This document shows, one piece after another, positions 7,423 to 16,807 of a DNA stretch of 24,445 bases (positions are counted from its first letter, which is position 1; each line of letters begins with the position of its first letter). The notes beneath the pieces are model-generated. The model had not been told where the DNA came from, made no database searches, and was given only the letters and a program-made list of their open reading frames with translations. The position numbers were made by a program, and so were the translations under genes. The stretch comes from CBDFKU01 sp965248975 (GTDB taxonomy: Bacteria; Chloroflexota; Dehalococcoidia; Lucifugimonadales; JAGWBF01): assembly GCA_965248975.1 (NCBI GenBank), contig CBDFKU010000007.1, positions 1-24,445 on the forward strand, read 5' to 3'.

Positions 7423-7911
7423 AAAGACATGTCTAAAGATGCAGAGGGTAATACGCGGAGATAGACAGACAGACACATATCAAACATATAGCTATAGATA
7501 GGGGATCACCTATGGACAATCATTGCGAGCAGCCGGACTCCGACCTCGATCTGCTGATAAGGCCGCCGCCCGAGGACTTCTCCAACCCGGGGACTCGGGG
7601 GGCGGCGGAGACGGCGCCGGCAGGTACGCCTACTCTGGGGCTCGAGCCCCACGGCTACCAGGGGCGCAAGGGGTACGACCTTTCAGAGCTCTACGGCTAT
7701 CTCGAAGGGTGCGTCGATAGACAGGCGGAGGTATAGAAAGACATGTCTAGAGATGCAGAGGGTAATACGCGGAGATAGACACACACACACATATCAAACA
7801 TATAGATATATATATATAGGGGATCACCTATGAACAATCATTACGAGCAGCCGGACTCCGACCTCGACCTGCTGATAAGGCCGCCGTCCGAGGACTTCTC
7901 CAACCCGGGGG
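7422..7911 (+). repeat. long tandem duplication spanning a gene junction
   Basis: A segment of about 315 bp is present twice in tandem. The first copy runs from about 7422 and the second from about 7736. Each begins AAAGACATGTCTA, passes through an AT-rich leader and GGGGATCACCT, and enters the same N-terminal coding sequence (ATG at 7512 and 7830). The two leaders differ mainly in microsatellites: GACA repeats in the first, and CA and TA repeats (near 7776-7818) in the second. The duplication joins the start of the second gene to the end of the ATPase gene. Confidence 0.88.
7512..7736 (+). pseudogene. chimeric small ORF made by tandem duplication
   Basis: 74 codons. The first part (MDNHCEQPDSDLDLLIRPP and on to FSNPG) is nearly the same as the start of the gene at 7830. 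The last part (EPHGYQGRKGYDLSELYGYL to the stop) is nearly the same as the C-terminus of the ATPase. It has the same GGGGATC leader and ribosome site as the gene at 7830 and could be translated. It is probably a by-product of duplication rather than a selected gene. A few silent and replacement differences between the copies show that the duplication is not brand new. Confidence 0.75.
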
Positions 7912-8723
7912 AGGTGATCGACTCGGGGGGCGGCGGAGACGGAGCCGGCAGGTACGCCTACTCCTCACTCATGGCGGCCCTGGTCACCCCGGCGATCCGG
8001 TCGCCCCTCTCCTTCATAAGGGTTGCCCACTTCCACGAGGGCCCCCGCACACGGAAGATGCTCGACGGCTTGATCGAGCTCCACCAGCGGGAGTTCGACG
8101 CCCCGGTATGCAACCGGCAGGGGATGATGGACATCCTGGAGGGGGAGTGCGGCGAGTTCAAGAAGGTCATGAGCGAGTCGGACCTCGAGGCCGCCGAGGA
8201 GCTGGCGATGGAGGAGGCCAACTCCCGGAGCCGCATCGCGCACATCGAGTCCCAGGACCTTTCCCGGCTATCCGAGGGCGAGGTGAAAGACCACATAGCC
8301 GAGCGGGACGCTTCCAGAAAGGCCCTGGAGACGTGCCGCCTCAATCAACGTCAGCTTTCCATGTACGCCCGGGCCTACCTGGCCGGCAGGCTTCGGTGGC
8401 TGGAGATATACGAGTGGATAGCCGAGGACCGGAGGCGCGGCATCCCCGTCAAGGACTACAAGATCGCCCGGAAGATGATGGCGGACCAGAAGACCACCGG
8501 GGCGATGCTCCTGCCCTACATGACCTGGGCCTTCAACAGGCTCTACGCCCTGTCCGAGATATCCATGTCCGACGGCGACGCCTGGCGGCGGTACACGGCC
8601 CAGATGATGGCGGGAATGGCCGACGCGGACGGTCGGGCCCCACTCCGTCGCCGCTGGCTCCGAGGCCGCACCCCCAGCCGCGGCGGGTCCGACGACTCCC
8701 AGGAGGGCCCAGGCGCCGTATGA
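7830..8723 (+). CDS. hypothetical helical soluble protein
   Basis: Not recognised. 297 residues from the ATG at 7830, with GGGGA ahead of it. There is no signal peptide or membrane helix. The N-terminal 45 residues are acidic, then Gly-rich. The middle (about 100-180) is highly charged and helical, possibly coiled-coil, with many Glu, Lys and Arg. The C-terminal 30 residues are Arg- and Ser-rich and probably disordered. It shares a four-base ATGA overlap with the next gene (start at 8720), so the two are translationally coupled. As a soluble protein between the ATPase and the exported spike-like protein, it could be an internal or assembly protein; that is a guess from position only. Confidence 0.8.
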   Translation: MNNHYEQPDSDLDLLIRPPSEDFSNPGEVIDSGGGGDGAGRYAYSSLMAALVTPAIRSPLSFIRVAHFHEGPRTRKMLDGLIELHQREFDAPVCNRQGMMDILEGECGEFKKVMSESDLEAAEELAMEEANSRSRIAHIESQDLSRLSEGEVKDHIAERDASRKALETCRLNQRQLSMYARAYLAGRLRWLEIYEWIAEDRRRGIPVKDYKIARKMMADQKTTGAMLLPYMTWAFNRLYALSEISMSDGDAWRRYTAQMMAGMADADGRAPLRRRWLRGRTPSRGGSDDSQEGPGAV

Positions 8724-10723
8724 CCAGGCCCGCAGGACGCCGGCATTGCCATATCGCCATCGCTATAGTGACGGCGCTGGTCATCGTGGCGGCCTCTCTT
8801 TCCGCCCTGTTGTCCCCGCGGGAGGCCGCCGCCGCCAGTTGCGATAGAATAGCTGCCACCGTTGCGGTATGCCGCTTCTATCCTAGTAGCTCTCTCCTAG
8901 CAGGCTGCGGATAAAGGGGGTCTCTGACAGACCGTACCGGACCGGGCCGTGAACACCCGACGATATCCAACGTGTATGGCTTGTTGATTCACGCCAAGGC
9001 GCATAACCATTATGCCAATAACGCTTTCCGCTGGCCAGAAGACAGCCCAGACCTGGCCTGAGGGTTTTTCAGCAGCCTGCTAGTGGATCCCCTTACCTCC
9101 ATTGCCATTAGGCTGAACGGGTCGGCCCACGAGACGCTCACCTCCGGAGACCACTGGCATCAGGTCGGTCCCGGAGGCGGCGTATTTGCCCTCGTCAAAG
9201 GCCTGGATCCCGGCACATCCTACACCGCCGGTGGAACGGCGTATTGGAGCGGCGGCAGCAAGACACTCGCGTCTGAATTCATCTCTAAGCTCCCAACCAG
9301 CGTCCCCCCTGCGGTCTTTGGCGTGAGAGTGGACGATGCCGGTACCGGAGACAGGGTGACGTGGGACTCTCCAGCCGGGCTCTACAGCGAGATTGAGATC
9401 GAGCGAGAGACCTTGGTGGACCTTCCTTCCGGCGCCAGCTTTTGGTCCAATGGGGTCGTCTTCACCCATACGCCGTCGCTTGCGTACCTGCTTGATGTCG
9501 TCCGCACCGGCACTAGTAGTTCCTACACTTATTCTGCTGACTTGTACATAACTGGCTCGACCCGGGTCTATACAGACGCTACGGTCCTCGACTCGGGGAT
9601 TTACCGCTACCGGGTGCGCGCCGTGGATGGCGATATTGGAGGCCCCTGGTCGTCCTGGAGGGTCCGCATCGGATCGGAGGCCGCTCAGACTGTCTCTCCG
9701 GCCCCTCTCAACGTCGAAGTAACCCGGACCGCCGATTGGACAGCGGCCATCCTGACCTGGGACGCAGTGCCCCAGGATGTCACCGAGTACGTCATTCGCC
9801 GCCAGAATATGGTGGTTCGCGATGATTTCATATTCGGGGAAGGGACCAGAACCTTCACCGTCGCCGCCAGCACTGGGGATGCCACCGGGGACTATACCGA
9901 CTCGGGGATCGACGGGGACACGACCTACCAGTACGAGGTCGCCGCCAAAGTCGCCGCGGGTCAGGGTCCCTTCAGCGAACCCGTCCTCACCGCGGGGCGC
10001 CAGGACCCCACATCCTCGGTGGACCGCAGCGGTGTGTTCACTTCCCCCAATCTGGAGGGCTTCTCACCGGTCGTCGATGAGGACGCCGCCCCCACGGCCC
10101 ACGAGATCGCCATAGCCGCCCCATCCTCAGCCTGGCCCATCAGGGTCGAGGCCATGGCGACCGAAGCCATCCTCCTGTCCGGCGACGGTACGGCAACCGG
10201 CTGCGCCAACCTGGAGAGCAGCCTGGTGGTCACCCGGGGAGCCCCCACCTTCTGGCTGTACGCATGCGAGGCCGACAAGCTGACCACGATTCAACTGCGG
10301 CGTGACGGCGACCGGAGCCTCTTGGCGGAGTACCGCATCCACACCAAGTCGCCCAGGACTCCCCCTCCCATACCCTCCGATCCTGGAGCCATCGGCACGC
10401 CTTCAACCGACGATCCCCTGAGCATCGAGCCCATCATCGACGAGGTGATGCGGAACTCGGGCATAGGCTACGACATGGGAGCTCTGAAACATTTCCTGGT
10501 GATCGCAGGAGCCGTGGGCATGGCCGCCGTTCCCCTGCTCGCGGGGGGGCGCGGTCCCAGCAACATCGTCATAGCCTTCCTGGTCTTCAACATAGGCCTG
10601 TGGCTGGGAGCCCTATGGATGGGCTTCCCCTGGTACTGGGCCCTCATCCCCACGGCCCTTACGGTGGGGCTCGGGATCATGGCCGGGGCCAGGTCGGTGG
10701 CCGGAGTAGGGGTAGGACGATGA
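8720..10723 (+). pseudogene. secreted fibronectin-III-like protein split by MITE copy C
   Basis: Starts at an ATG at 8720, overlapping the previous stop. Codons 1-38 are a clear signal peptide (basic start, then IAIAIVTALVIVAASLSALL and an alanine-rich cleavage region). After about 60 codons MITE copy C enters at CTA and gives a stop five codons later. Removing 183 bp joins SSSL to LVDPLTSIAIRLNG in the same frame and yields a 606-residue protein. Downstream are two fibronectin-III-like beta domains (about 9300-9665 and 9700-10000), a further beta-rich segment, and three C-terminal membrane helices (about 10480-10715). This is the layout of a membrane-anchored spike or adhesin. A GTG at 9083 gives a frame without the signal peptide and without a good ribosome site. 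The next gene overlaps by ATGA. Confidence 0.85.
8897..9083 (-). mobile_element. 187-bp MITE-like element, copy C
   Basis: Same sequence as copies A and B, in opposite orientation. It is inserted in the N-terminal coding region of the secreted fibronectin-like protein. Read in the gene's frame, its end encodes LAGCG followed by TAA. The net gain is 183 bp, a multiple of three, with CTAG duplicated. Confidence 0.92.
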
Positions 10724-11451
10724 CGCGCCTTGTACTCGTCCTGATCGTCCTCTGCGCTTCCACCGCGGCGGGGACCGTGCAGGCCCAGGAGCAACGGGAC
10801 GTCGTCATTCAGGTCCGAGTGGGGGCCGATCAGAGCGGCCAGCTGGCTGGGTGGGAGGATGGCCAGTACGGGTCGCTGCTGTCGGGCCGGCTGCCAGGGG
10901 CCTTCTTCACCGACGGCCAGGCCCGGGAGCCCAGCCTGGTCCGGCAGTCCCAGGGCGATCCGACGAGCCTGTCCATCGGCTTCGCGGACGGTACGCTCCA
11001 TTCTACCGGAGACGGCGTCTACGACCACTACACCCTACGGATCAAGGACGCATTCGGCACTGTCCTGTGGCAGGCCACGCTCTCGGACTCCGTCACCACC
11101 GTCGCCGCTCGGAACGTGCAGATAGGCGGCCTGAGCGGCGTGGACCTTCTGGAGTACGAGGGGCAGCGCATCATCGTCCATATGGACTATCCCGAGCTGA
11201 AGCGGAGTCTCGTCGCCTTTCCCGGCGGGATCATGGGGCTTCAGGCAGGGTTGATCGGGTTCTCCCTGATCACCGGCAGCGTCATGATGCGGGGCCGCTA
11301 CAGGGGAATCCTCACCGTTGGGGCGGCCGTCGGGGCCGGTATGATCTTCCCCGCAATGGGGATAGGCGGCACCGGAGCCTGGTTCGTCGGCGGCATCACC
11401 CTCGTACTCGCCCTGGCCTTCGCCTTCCTTTGGCAGAGGATAAGCCGCTGA
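10720..11451 (+). CDS. secreted protein with C-terminal membrane helices
   Basis: Not recognised. 243 residues from the ATG at 10720, which overlaps the previous stop (ATGA). It has a signal peptide of about 22 residues (MTRLVLVLIVLCASTAAG then QAQ). The mature part to about residue 165 is beta-rich and exported. Three hydrophobic segments follow at about 168-190, 197-215 and 218-240, ending in a basic cytoplasmic tail. The arrangement parallels its upstream neighbour, suggesting that both are surface proteins anchored in the same membrane. The stop overlaps the next start by one base (TGATG). Confidence 0.82.
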   Translation: MTRLVLVLIVLCASTAAGTVQAQEQRDVVIQVRVGADQSGQLAGWEDGQYGSLLSGRLPGAFFTDGQAREPSLVRQSQGDPTSLSIGFADGTLHSTGDGVYDHYTLRIKDAFGTVLWQATLSDSVTTVAARNVQIGGLSGVDLLEYEGQRIIVHMDYPELKRSLVAFPGGIMGLQAGLIGFSLITGSVMMRGRYRGILTVGAAVGAGMIFPAMGIGGTGAWFVGGITLVLALAFAFLWQRISR

Positions 11452-11975
11452 TGGGCTACCTGCTGGGCGCCTATCTCGCGTTGCACGTCGGCCTCGGCCT
11501 CACGGGGATGATGTTCCTCGCCTTCACCACCGGCATCACGGACTACGGGGGCGCCTACGGGTTCCTGCCCTCCGTCGACCTCACGGTGTACGACCTCGGG
11601 GACCAGTTCGCCGGCACTGACCCCGGCAGCGGCGCTTCCGACCTGCGGACCACTCAAACACAGGAGCCGACGGGACACGTGGGCCTGTTCAAGCTATTCA
11701 TCGACACCATGCAGTTCATCGCCCGCCTGCCAGGTATCGTCCTCGGATTGTTCACCTTCAACTACCCCATCCTCCAGGCGGGCGGTGAGGGGTTCTTCCC
11801 GTGGTTCGGGATGATGTTCAGGGTCGTGGGGTCCATCGCCTCGGTGGGCTTCACCATCTGGCTCCTCCGGCTCATCATGTCCGCTGGGCTGCTTTCCAAT
11901 GCCTGGGTATGGGTCATTGCCGGAGTGAGCATCGGGGGCCTTACCATAGCAAATTTCTTTGGCATAGGAGGTTGA
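11451..11975 (+). CDS. multi-helix membrane protein
   Basis: Not recognised. 174 residues from the ATG at 11451, overlapping the previous stop by one base. There is one N-terminal helix (about 3-22), an exported acidic loop with Gly/Ser/Thr (about 27-75), then three helices near 82-105, 115-140 and 143-170. It has no enzyme motif. Position and coupling tie it to the surface-protein genes on its left. The next start codon, at 11979, is three bases after its stop with AGGAGG just before it. Confidence 0.8.
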   Translation: MGYLLGAYLALHVGLGLTGMMFLAFTTGITDYGGAYGFLPSVDLTVYDLGDQFAGTDPGSGASDLRTTQTQEPTGHVGLFKLFIDTMQFIARLPGIVLGLFTFNYPILQAGGEGFFPWFGMMFRVVGSIASVGFTIWLLRLIMSAGLLSNAWVWVIAGVSIGGLTIANFFGIGG

Positions 11976-11984
11976 CACATGCCG

Positions 11985-11989
11985 CTAAG
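11985..11989. repeat. IS target-site duplication, left (CTAAG)
   Basis: The five bases CTAAG abut the left end of the IS and recur directly after its right end at 13708-13712. A 4-5 bp duplication is usual for the IS1380 family. Confidence 0.88.
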
Positions 11990-13707
11990 CCCTAATCCAC
12001 CGAAGGACGGCGTGTAGGAGGCCTGCTGAAGAAACAAAAGGGTGCGCCTCTGAATCTGGGATAATGGTTTTGAAACAGAAGACCGGTCCCAGAAAAGGAG
12101 CACCCGATAGATGCTACCACGTAACCACCCCGACCGCATCCAAATCGCCTTCGACGACCACCGCCTGGTGGCCAATGCCGGGCTGATCCTTCCCGCCACC
12201 CTCGCCCTGCGCCTTGGCCTGCCCCAACTCCTCCGGAAGCACCTCGACCTCGGCGGCGCGCCGGGCCGGGCGAACACCGGCGACAAGATGATGACCCTGG
12301 TGGCCTCCGCCCTAGCCGGTGGAGATTGCATCGACGACGCCGATGTGCTGCGCGCCGGCGGGACCGCCCGCGTGCTCGGTTTCACGGCTAAGGCTCCCTC
12401 CACCCTGGGCACCTTCCTGCGCAGCTTCAGGTGGGGCCACGTCCGTCAACTCGACCGGGTGAGCCGCGAGTTGCTGGCCCGGGCTTGGCAGGCCGGGGCG
12501 GGACCCGGCGACGGGCCCCTGACCATTGACCTGGATTCCACCATCTGCGAGACCTACGGACTGGCCAAGGAGGGCGCACGCCACCACGGCTATACCGGCA
12601 AGCGGGGCTATCACCCGCTGTTGGCCGTGGCCGCCGGCACCGGCGACGTGCTGATGGCCCGCCTGCGCGAGGGCCGGGCCAACACCGCTCGCGGCGCCGC
12701 CCACTTCCTGCTTGAAACGGTGAGCCGGGTTCGCTACGGCGGGGCCAGCGGGCAGCTCACCATGCGTGCCGACAGCGGCTTCTATACCCACGCCGTGGTC
12801 GCCGTCTGCCGCCGGATCAATGTCCGCTACTCCATCACCATCCGCCAGCGCGCCCGCCTGCGAAATCTCATCGAGGCGATACCCGAAGATGCCTGGACGC
12901 CGATTCCTTACTGGATGGACGGCGCCGCCGATGTGGCCGAGACCACCTACACCCCGTTCCAGGCCGAGGCGGACGCCGCGTCGGTACGGCTCATCGTCCG
13001 GCGGGTGAAGCCGGCGCCCGGTTCTCAACTGGCTCTCTTCGCCACCTACAGCTATCACGGCTTCATCACCGACCGGGACGGGGAGACGCTGGAACTGGAG
13101 GCCGATCATCGCCGTCACGCCGAGATCGAGAATGCGATACGCGACCTCAAGTACGGCGTCGGGCTGAACCATCTCCCCTCGGGCCGCTTCGCCGCCAACG
13201 GCGCCTGGCTGGCGGTACAGGTGATGGCGCACAACCTGGCCCGCTGGACAGCCCGCATCGGCCTGGGTCAGCAGATCGTGACCACCAAGACCCTCAGACG
13301 ACGGGTCTTTGCCCTGGCCGGACGGATCACCCGCTCGGCACGCCGATTGACCCTGCATCTTCCCCGGCGCTGGCCCTGGGAGGAGCAGTTCAGCCGCGCC
13401 CTGGCCCGACTGCGAGCCATTCCACTCCCAGCCTGACGGCGCCCGTCCGCCACTGACCCACCAGCCAACCCAACGTCCCCGCAAACTCGCGCCAGCCCAG
13501 TCCGCGAGCGCCTCTTGCCGTGTCCTATCCCGCCATCTCGCTCGCCACAGCCACTGTAGGCCGCCATCGGTGCCCCTAAAAGCGCCTGCAGACCGCCCGC
13601 CAACCTCCCGTCTACCCAAATTCGAGCCCGGATCATCGCGCCTGTAACTCCCTCACCCCCTTCCGCTGTCCTCACGCCACCCATCCCTGTCCATCGGTGG
13701 ATTCGGG
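11990..13707 (+). mobile_element. IS1380-family insertion sequence, complete
   Basis: 1718 bp with 19-bp inverted ends: CCCTAATCCACCGAAGGAC at the left and, on the other strand, CCCGAATCCACCGATGGAC at the right (17 of 19 match). CTAAG is duplicated on both sides. It carries one transposase gene and a 270-bp tail without a gene (13437-13707), in which I see only shadow frames. Length, ends and target duplication all fit the family. The ends and duplication are intact, so the insertion is probably recent. It interrupts the large Pro/Thr-repeat gene. Confidence 0.93.
12111..13436 (+). CDS. IS1380-family DDE transposase
   Basis: 441 residues, full length for the family. It catalyses cut-and-join movement of the IS. 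The DDE residues can be placed: Asp in LTIDLDSTICETYG (about residue 139), Asp in MRADSGFYTH (about 220) and Glu in HAEIENAIRDLKYG (about 338). The segment between the first two contains KEGARHHGYTGKRGYHPLLA, typical of this family. An AAGGAG ribosome site lies eleven bases before the ATG. The leftward frame of 435 codons over the same DNA is a shadow. No frameshift or stop is present, so the IS may still be active. Confidence 0.96.
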   Translation: MLPRNHPDRIQIAFDDHRLVANAGLILPATLALRLGLPQLLRKHLDLGGAPGRANTGDKMMTLVASALAGGDCIDDADVLRAGGTARVLGFTAKAPSTLGTFLRSFRWGHVRQLDRVSRELLARAWQAGAGPGDGPLTIDLDSTICETYGLAKEGARHHGYTGKRGYHPLLAVAAGTGDVLMARLREGRANTARGAAHFLLETVSRVRYGGASGQLTMRADSGFYTHAVVAVCRRINVRYSITIRQRARLRNLIEAIPEDAWTPIPYWMDGAADVAETTYTPFQAEADAASVRLIVRRVKPAPGSQLALFATYSYHGFITDRDGETLELEADHRRHAEIENAIRDLKYGVGLNHLPSGRFAANGAWLAVQVMAHNLARWTARIGLGQQIVTTKTLRRRVFALAGRITRSARRLTLHLPRRWPWEEQFSRALARLRAIPLPA

Positions 13708-13712
13708 CTAAG
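13708..13712. repeat. IS target-site duplication, right (CTAAG)
   Basis: Second copy of the five-base duplication, directly after the IS right end. It begins the resumed reading frame of the interrupted gene (CTA AGT AGA). Confidence 0.88.
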
Positions 13713-15359
13713 TAGACGCAACGCAATACGGCTTGGGGCAAGCTTGCAGGGAGGGTCCGCCACCCCTGGCCCTGACGCTGTGGACGCACAACGCAGGCAG
13801 GATACCTCTATAAGCCCCGACGCCATAGACGGCGCCGGGACGCGCGACGTCGACCGGAGAGCGGCGAATGGCGGCGTAGACAGGGCAGAAGAAGGTAGGG
13901 CAAAACGCACCCCCACTCTGGCCAGTCTACAGGGACCGGGAGCTTCGCAGGACACCTCTCTGGCCCTCAGCCCCGACGCCGAAGATGTTCAACGCAGGCA
14001 GGACACCTCTGTGGTCCTTAGCCCCGACGCCGTGGATGCACAACGCAGGCAAGACCCCACCCCCAGTCTGGAGAGCCAACGGGCCACAGGAGCATACCAG
14101 GCTGAACGGGACCGCCACCCTGAGCCCATCGAATACTCGGCCTTCAGCTCGGGAGTCTTCAATCCCCGGGGCACGATAGGCGACTTCTCCATGGTATCTC
14201 CGGGCGTCTACACCCGTCAGGATCGCTCTGCCACCGCCGTACCCCAGCTTGCCCCCGCGCCGGAGTTCTCCTCGCCCAAGCCACCAGGGGAAAGCACGAC
14301 TCCTTCTCTGTTCATCCCCGGGACGGCAAATCTCCACGCATTAGACGATCCTGATCTGGGCCCTGCATTCCGCTCCGCCGTGGCCGAATATGGGTGGGAT
14401 GGCGCGCAGCAATGGCTGCAGAGGCGCTTAACCAGTGACCAGCCATATATCCCAGACCCCCTAACGGGGGAGAGGGTGCCGAACCCCTATCATCCTGTCT
14501 GGGCCAACCGCATGGAAATACTGCTGCTGCCTGCAATCCCGGCAGCCCTGGCAGGTGGTGCGGCGCTGGCGGCTGGGCAGGTCACAAGGCAGATGGTGGC
14601 CACCGGCGCGAAGACCCAGGCCAAGCACGTGGGCGTCGAGTTTGGCGCGGACGTGGCAGCGCAAAGCGCTCTCGAGACCGTCCGCGGCGGATCCCCGGTC
14701 CCGGATATTTCCGACGTCATCCGTAGCGCCAAGACCGCCCCAACCGAAGTGGGCATAGAGCGCTTATTGACGCGCGGCCCATCCCCCACAAGGCGCAACC
14801 TGGGGAAAGAGGTCGTGGTCAGCACTGTGTCTGCCGGGGCAGCCGAGGGCATTCACGGCGGCAACCCCTTGACAGGGGCCGCATCGGGCGCCGGGTCCGG
14901 CATCGTCATGTCCGGGTTGCCCTTTGTGGGAGGGGCCCTCCGTGGGGGCCTCCGGGGGGGCTCGCGCGGCGGCCCCTCAAGCGCCGGGACGCCCGACCCT
15001 TCGCCGCCCACCACCCCTCCGGGGGATCTAGGCCCCACGCGGCCTCTAGTTGTGTCTCCCAGTTCCTTCGACCCAGGCGGTCGTCTCGTCACACCGAACG
15101 ATTACGGCAGCGTCAGGTGGGGGCCCACGCCTTCCGGTCTGGTCGCTCCTACCCTGGTGACGCCTACACCCACGGTGACGCCTACGATAACGCGAGATAT
15201 GCCTGCCGCTAACGTCGCGATCGTCAGACCCACGGGGACGATAACGCGAGACATGCCTGCCGCTAACGTGACCGTCGTCACTCGGCCGGCAAACACCTGG
15301 AGCTCGGACCCGACGGCAGACCCAGCAGCCGAGACGGGTCTGGTCGTCAGACCCACGGG

Positions 15360-15885
15360 TACGCCCACAGAGACACCCACGGGTACGCCTACCCCAACGG
15401 TGACGCCTACCCCAACGGTGACGCCTACCCCAACGGTGACGCCTACCCCAACGGTGACGCCGACTCCAACGGTAACGCCTACCCCAACGGGGACGCCTAC
15501 CCCAACGGGGACGCCTACCCCAACGGGGACGCCTACCCCAACGGGGACGCCTACCCCAACGGTGACGCCGACTCCAACGGTGACGCCTACTCCAATGGTG
15601 ACGCCGACTCCAACGGTGACGCCCTCGCCAACGGTGACGCCGACTCCAACGGGGACGCCTACCCCAACGGGTACGCCTACCCCAACGGGGACGCCTACCC
15701 CAACGGTGACGCCTACCCCAACGGTGACGCCTACTCCAATGGTGACGCCTACTCCAACGGTGACGCCCTCGCCAACACCTACGGAGACACCCACACCAAC
15801 ACCCACGGGGACGCCGACTCCAACGGTGACGCCCTCGCCAACACCTACGGAGACACCCACACCAACACCCACGGGGACGCCGCGC
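15360..15885 (+). repeat. coding minisatellite, PTPTVT/PTPTGT repeats
   Basis: About 30 units of an 18-bp repeat (variants of CCTACCCCAACGGTGACG) within the large Pro/Thr-rich gene. The end has longer units that also encode ETPTPTP. Such arrays make rigid, often glycosylated stalks and vary in length by slippage. The leftward frames over it are reading artefacts of the repeat. Confidence 0.92.
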
Positions 15886-16258
15886 AACAGGATACGTATC
15901 CACTTGCCGAGACCCGAGGCGCCCCGAACCTCTGGCACCCATCCCCACGCCGTGGAGTGGATATCCCACAGCCTCAATCGCCTGGACCTGAGAAGCGGAG
16001 ATCACACCTCGAAGCCGGCCTCAGAGGCCAACCTGGAGACGTTCCGCGTCACGGAACGAGGAGCGCAGTCCACCTCGGGGAGGCAATACCGGGCCGCCAA
16101 CCTGGAGATAGAGAGCGCCGGAGGCCGCGCCTACGCAGACCCCATCGCCAGGCGCGGGCGCAGGCGGCGGCGAGCACGGCGCCGCGATGACTACGACCAG
16201 CCCCAGAAGCCCGGCTCCCTTACCTTCGTTCCCAAGGAGCGCAACAGGAGGAGATAGC

Positions 16259-16807
16259 ATGCCCCAGCAGCAGAACAAGGAGCGCCTTCTCGTCTTTACC
16301 GCCGACGGCGATATGCGGTTTGACAGCTCCGCCGTCAAGTTCCACGACAGCATCCTGTCGTACAAGTACGCCTTGGGCTTCCCCGCCCGCTCCCCCACAC
16401 GGCGCTGGTCTTATCGAGAGGAGGGCCGGCAGCCCGTGTCCGACGGCTCCATGTACGTAGAGACCACCCCTCCCCAGGACCCGGGCATGGACGGCGAGTT
16501 CCTACTTAAGACCATCCCCTCGATGTGGACCGCAGCATACATGGGCCAGACACCGCGGCGCTGGCGACTCGCTGCCGTCCCACCCTCCTACATCGCCATG
16601 TTTATCACGGGAGCCTTGCTGATCACGGCCATGATCTGGTACATGGCAACCAAGACGGGGGCGGAGGAGGTCTTGCCTCCAGTGCCTACCCCTGCACCGG
16701 CGGAGTCCTCCACCGCCCCACTGGGGACTTTCCCAGGGTCTTCTCTCGACACAACGGGCAACGGGAGGCTCGGGGCAGCCCCGAAGAGGATGGTCCCATG
16801 GCTGTAG
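16259..16807 (+). CDS. single-pass membrane protein with Pro-rich tail
   Basis: Not recognised. 182 residues from the ATG at 16259, one base after the preceding stop, with GGAGGAG six bases upstream. The first 110 residues are soluble, polar and probably cytoplasmic. One strong helix (about 113-132, IAMFITGALLITAMIWYMA) is followed by a Pro/Ala/Ser-rich tail of about 50 residues that is likely outside. The topology suggests a type II-like membrane protein. The gene overlaps the next start by ten bases. Confidence 0.8.
   Translation: MPQQQNKERLLVFTADGDMRFDSSAVKFHDSILSYKYALGFPARSPTRRWSYREEGRQPVSDGSMYVETTPPQDPGMDGEFLLKTIPSMWTAAYMGQTPRRWRLAAVPPSYIAMFITGALLITAMIWYMATKTGAEEVLPPVPTPAPAESSTAPLGTFPGSSLDTTGNGRLGAAPKRMVPWL

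Larger units (their letters stand above)
11979..16257 (+). pseudogene. large Pro/Thr-repeat protein split by IS1380-family insertion
   Basis: The true start is the ATG at 11979, with AGGAGG seven bases upstream. It encodes MPL before the IS enters at codon 4. Removing the IS and one CTAAG copy joins this in frame to SRRNAIRLGASLQGG and the long downstream frame, giving 851 residues. The remaining frame could restart at a TTG at 13744. Layout: N-terminal repeats of SPDAxDxQRRQD; a globular region (about 14330-14940) with YGWDGAQQWLQRRL and a hydrophobic stretch, LLLPAIPAALAGGAALAAG; a Gly-rich linker; a duplicated ITRDMPAANV motif; about 165 residues of PTPTVTPTPTGT repeats (15360-15885); and a very basic C-terminus (RRGRRRRRARRR). 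It may be a stalk or cell-wall-spanning protein. I do not recognise a family. Confidence 0.82.

Noticed and set aside
7310..7501. 63-codon ORF in the duplicated region
   Set aside because: It reads the ATPase-end repeat in a different frame and has no ribosome site.
8108..8914. 268-codon rightward frame
   Set aside because: Most of it is a shadow of the 297-residue gene. Only its end, from 8720, is real, and that belongs to the secreted protein.
12312..13619. Leftward frame of 435 codons over the transposase
   Set aside because: Lies fully opposite an IS1380 transposase with all DDE residues; it has no ribosome site and no recognisable motif.
4455..13707. The IS1380 transposase as mobiliser of the 187-bp elements
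   Set aside because: IS ends (CCCTAATCCACCG) and target (CTAAG) differ from the MITE ends (AGGCTGC) and target (CTAG).
15360..15885. CRISPR-like regular array
   Set aside because: The units are contiguous 18-bp repeats with no unique spacers, and they keep an open coding frame.
15046..16005. Leftward frames rich in VGVGV or RRHRW repeats
   Set aside because: They are complementary readings of the PTPTVT coding repeat on the other strand.
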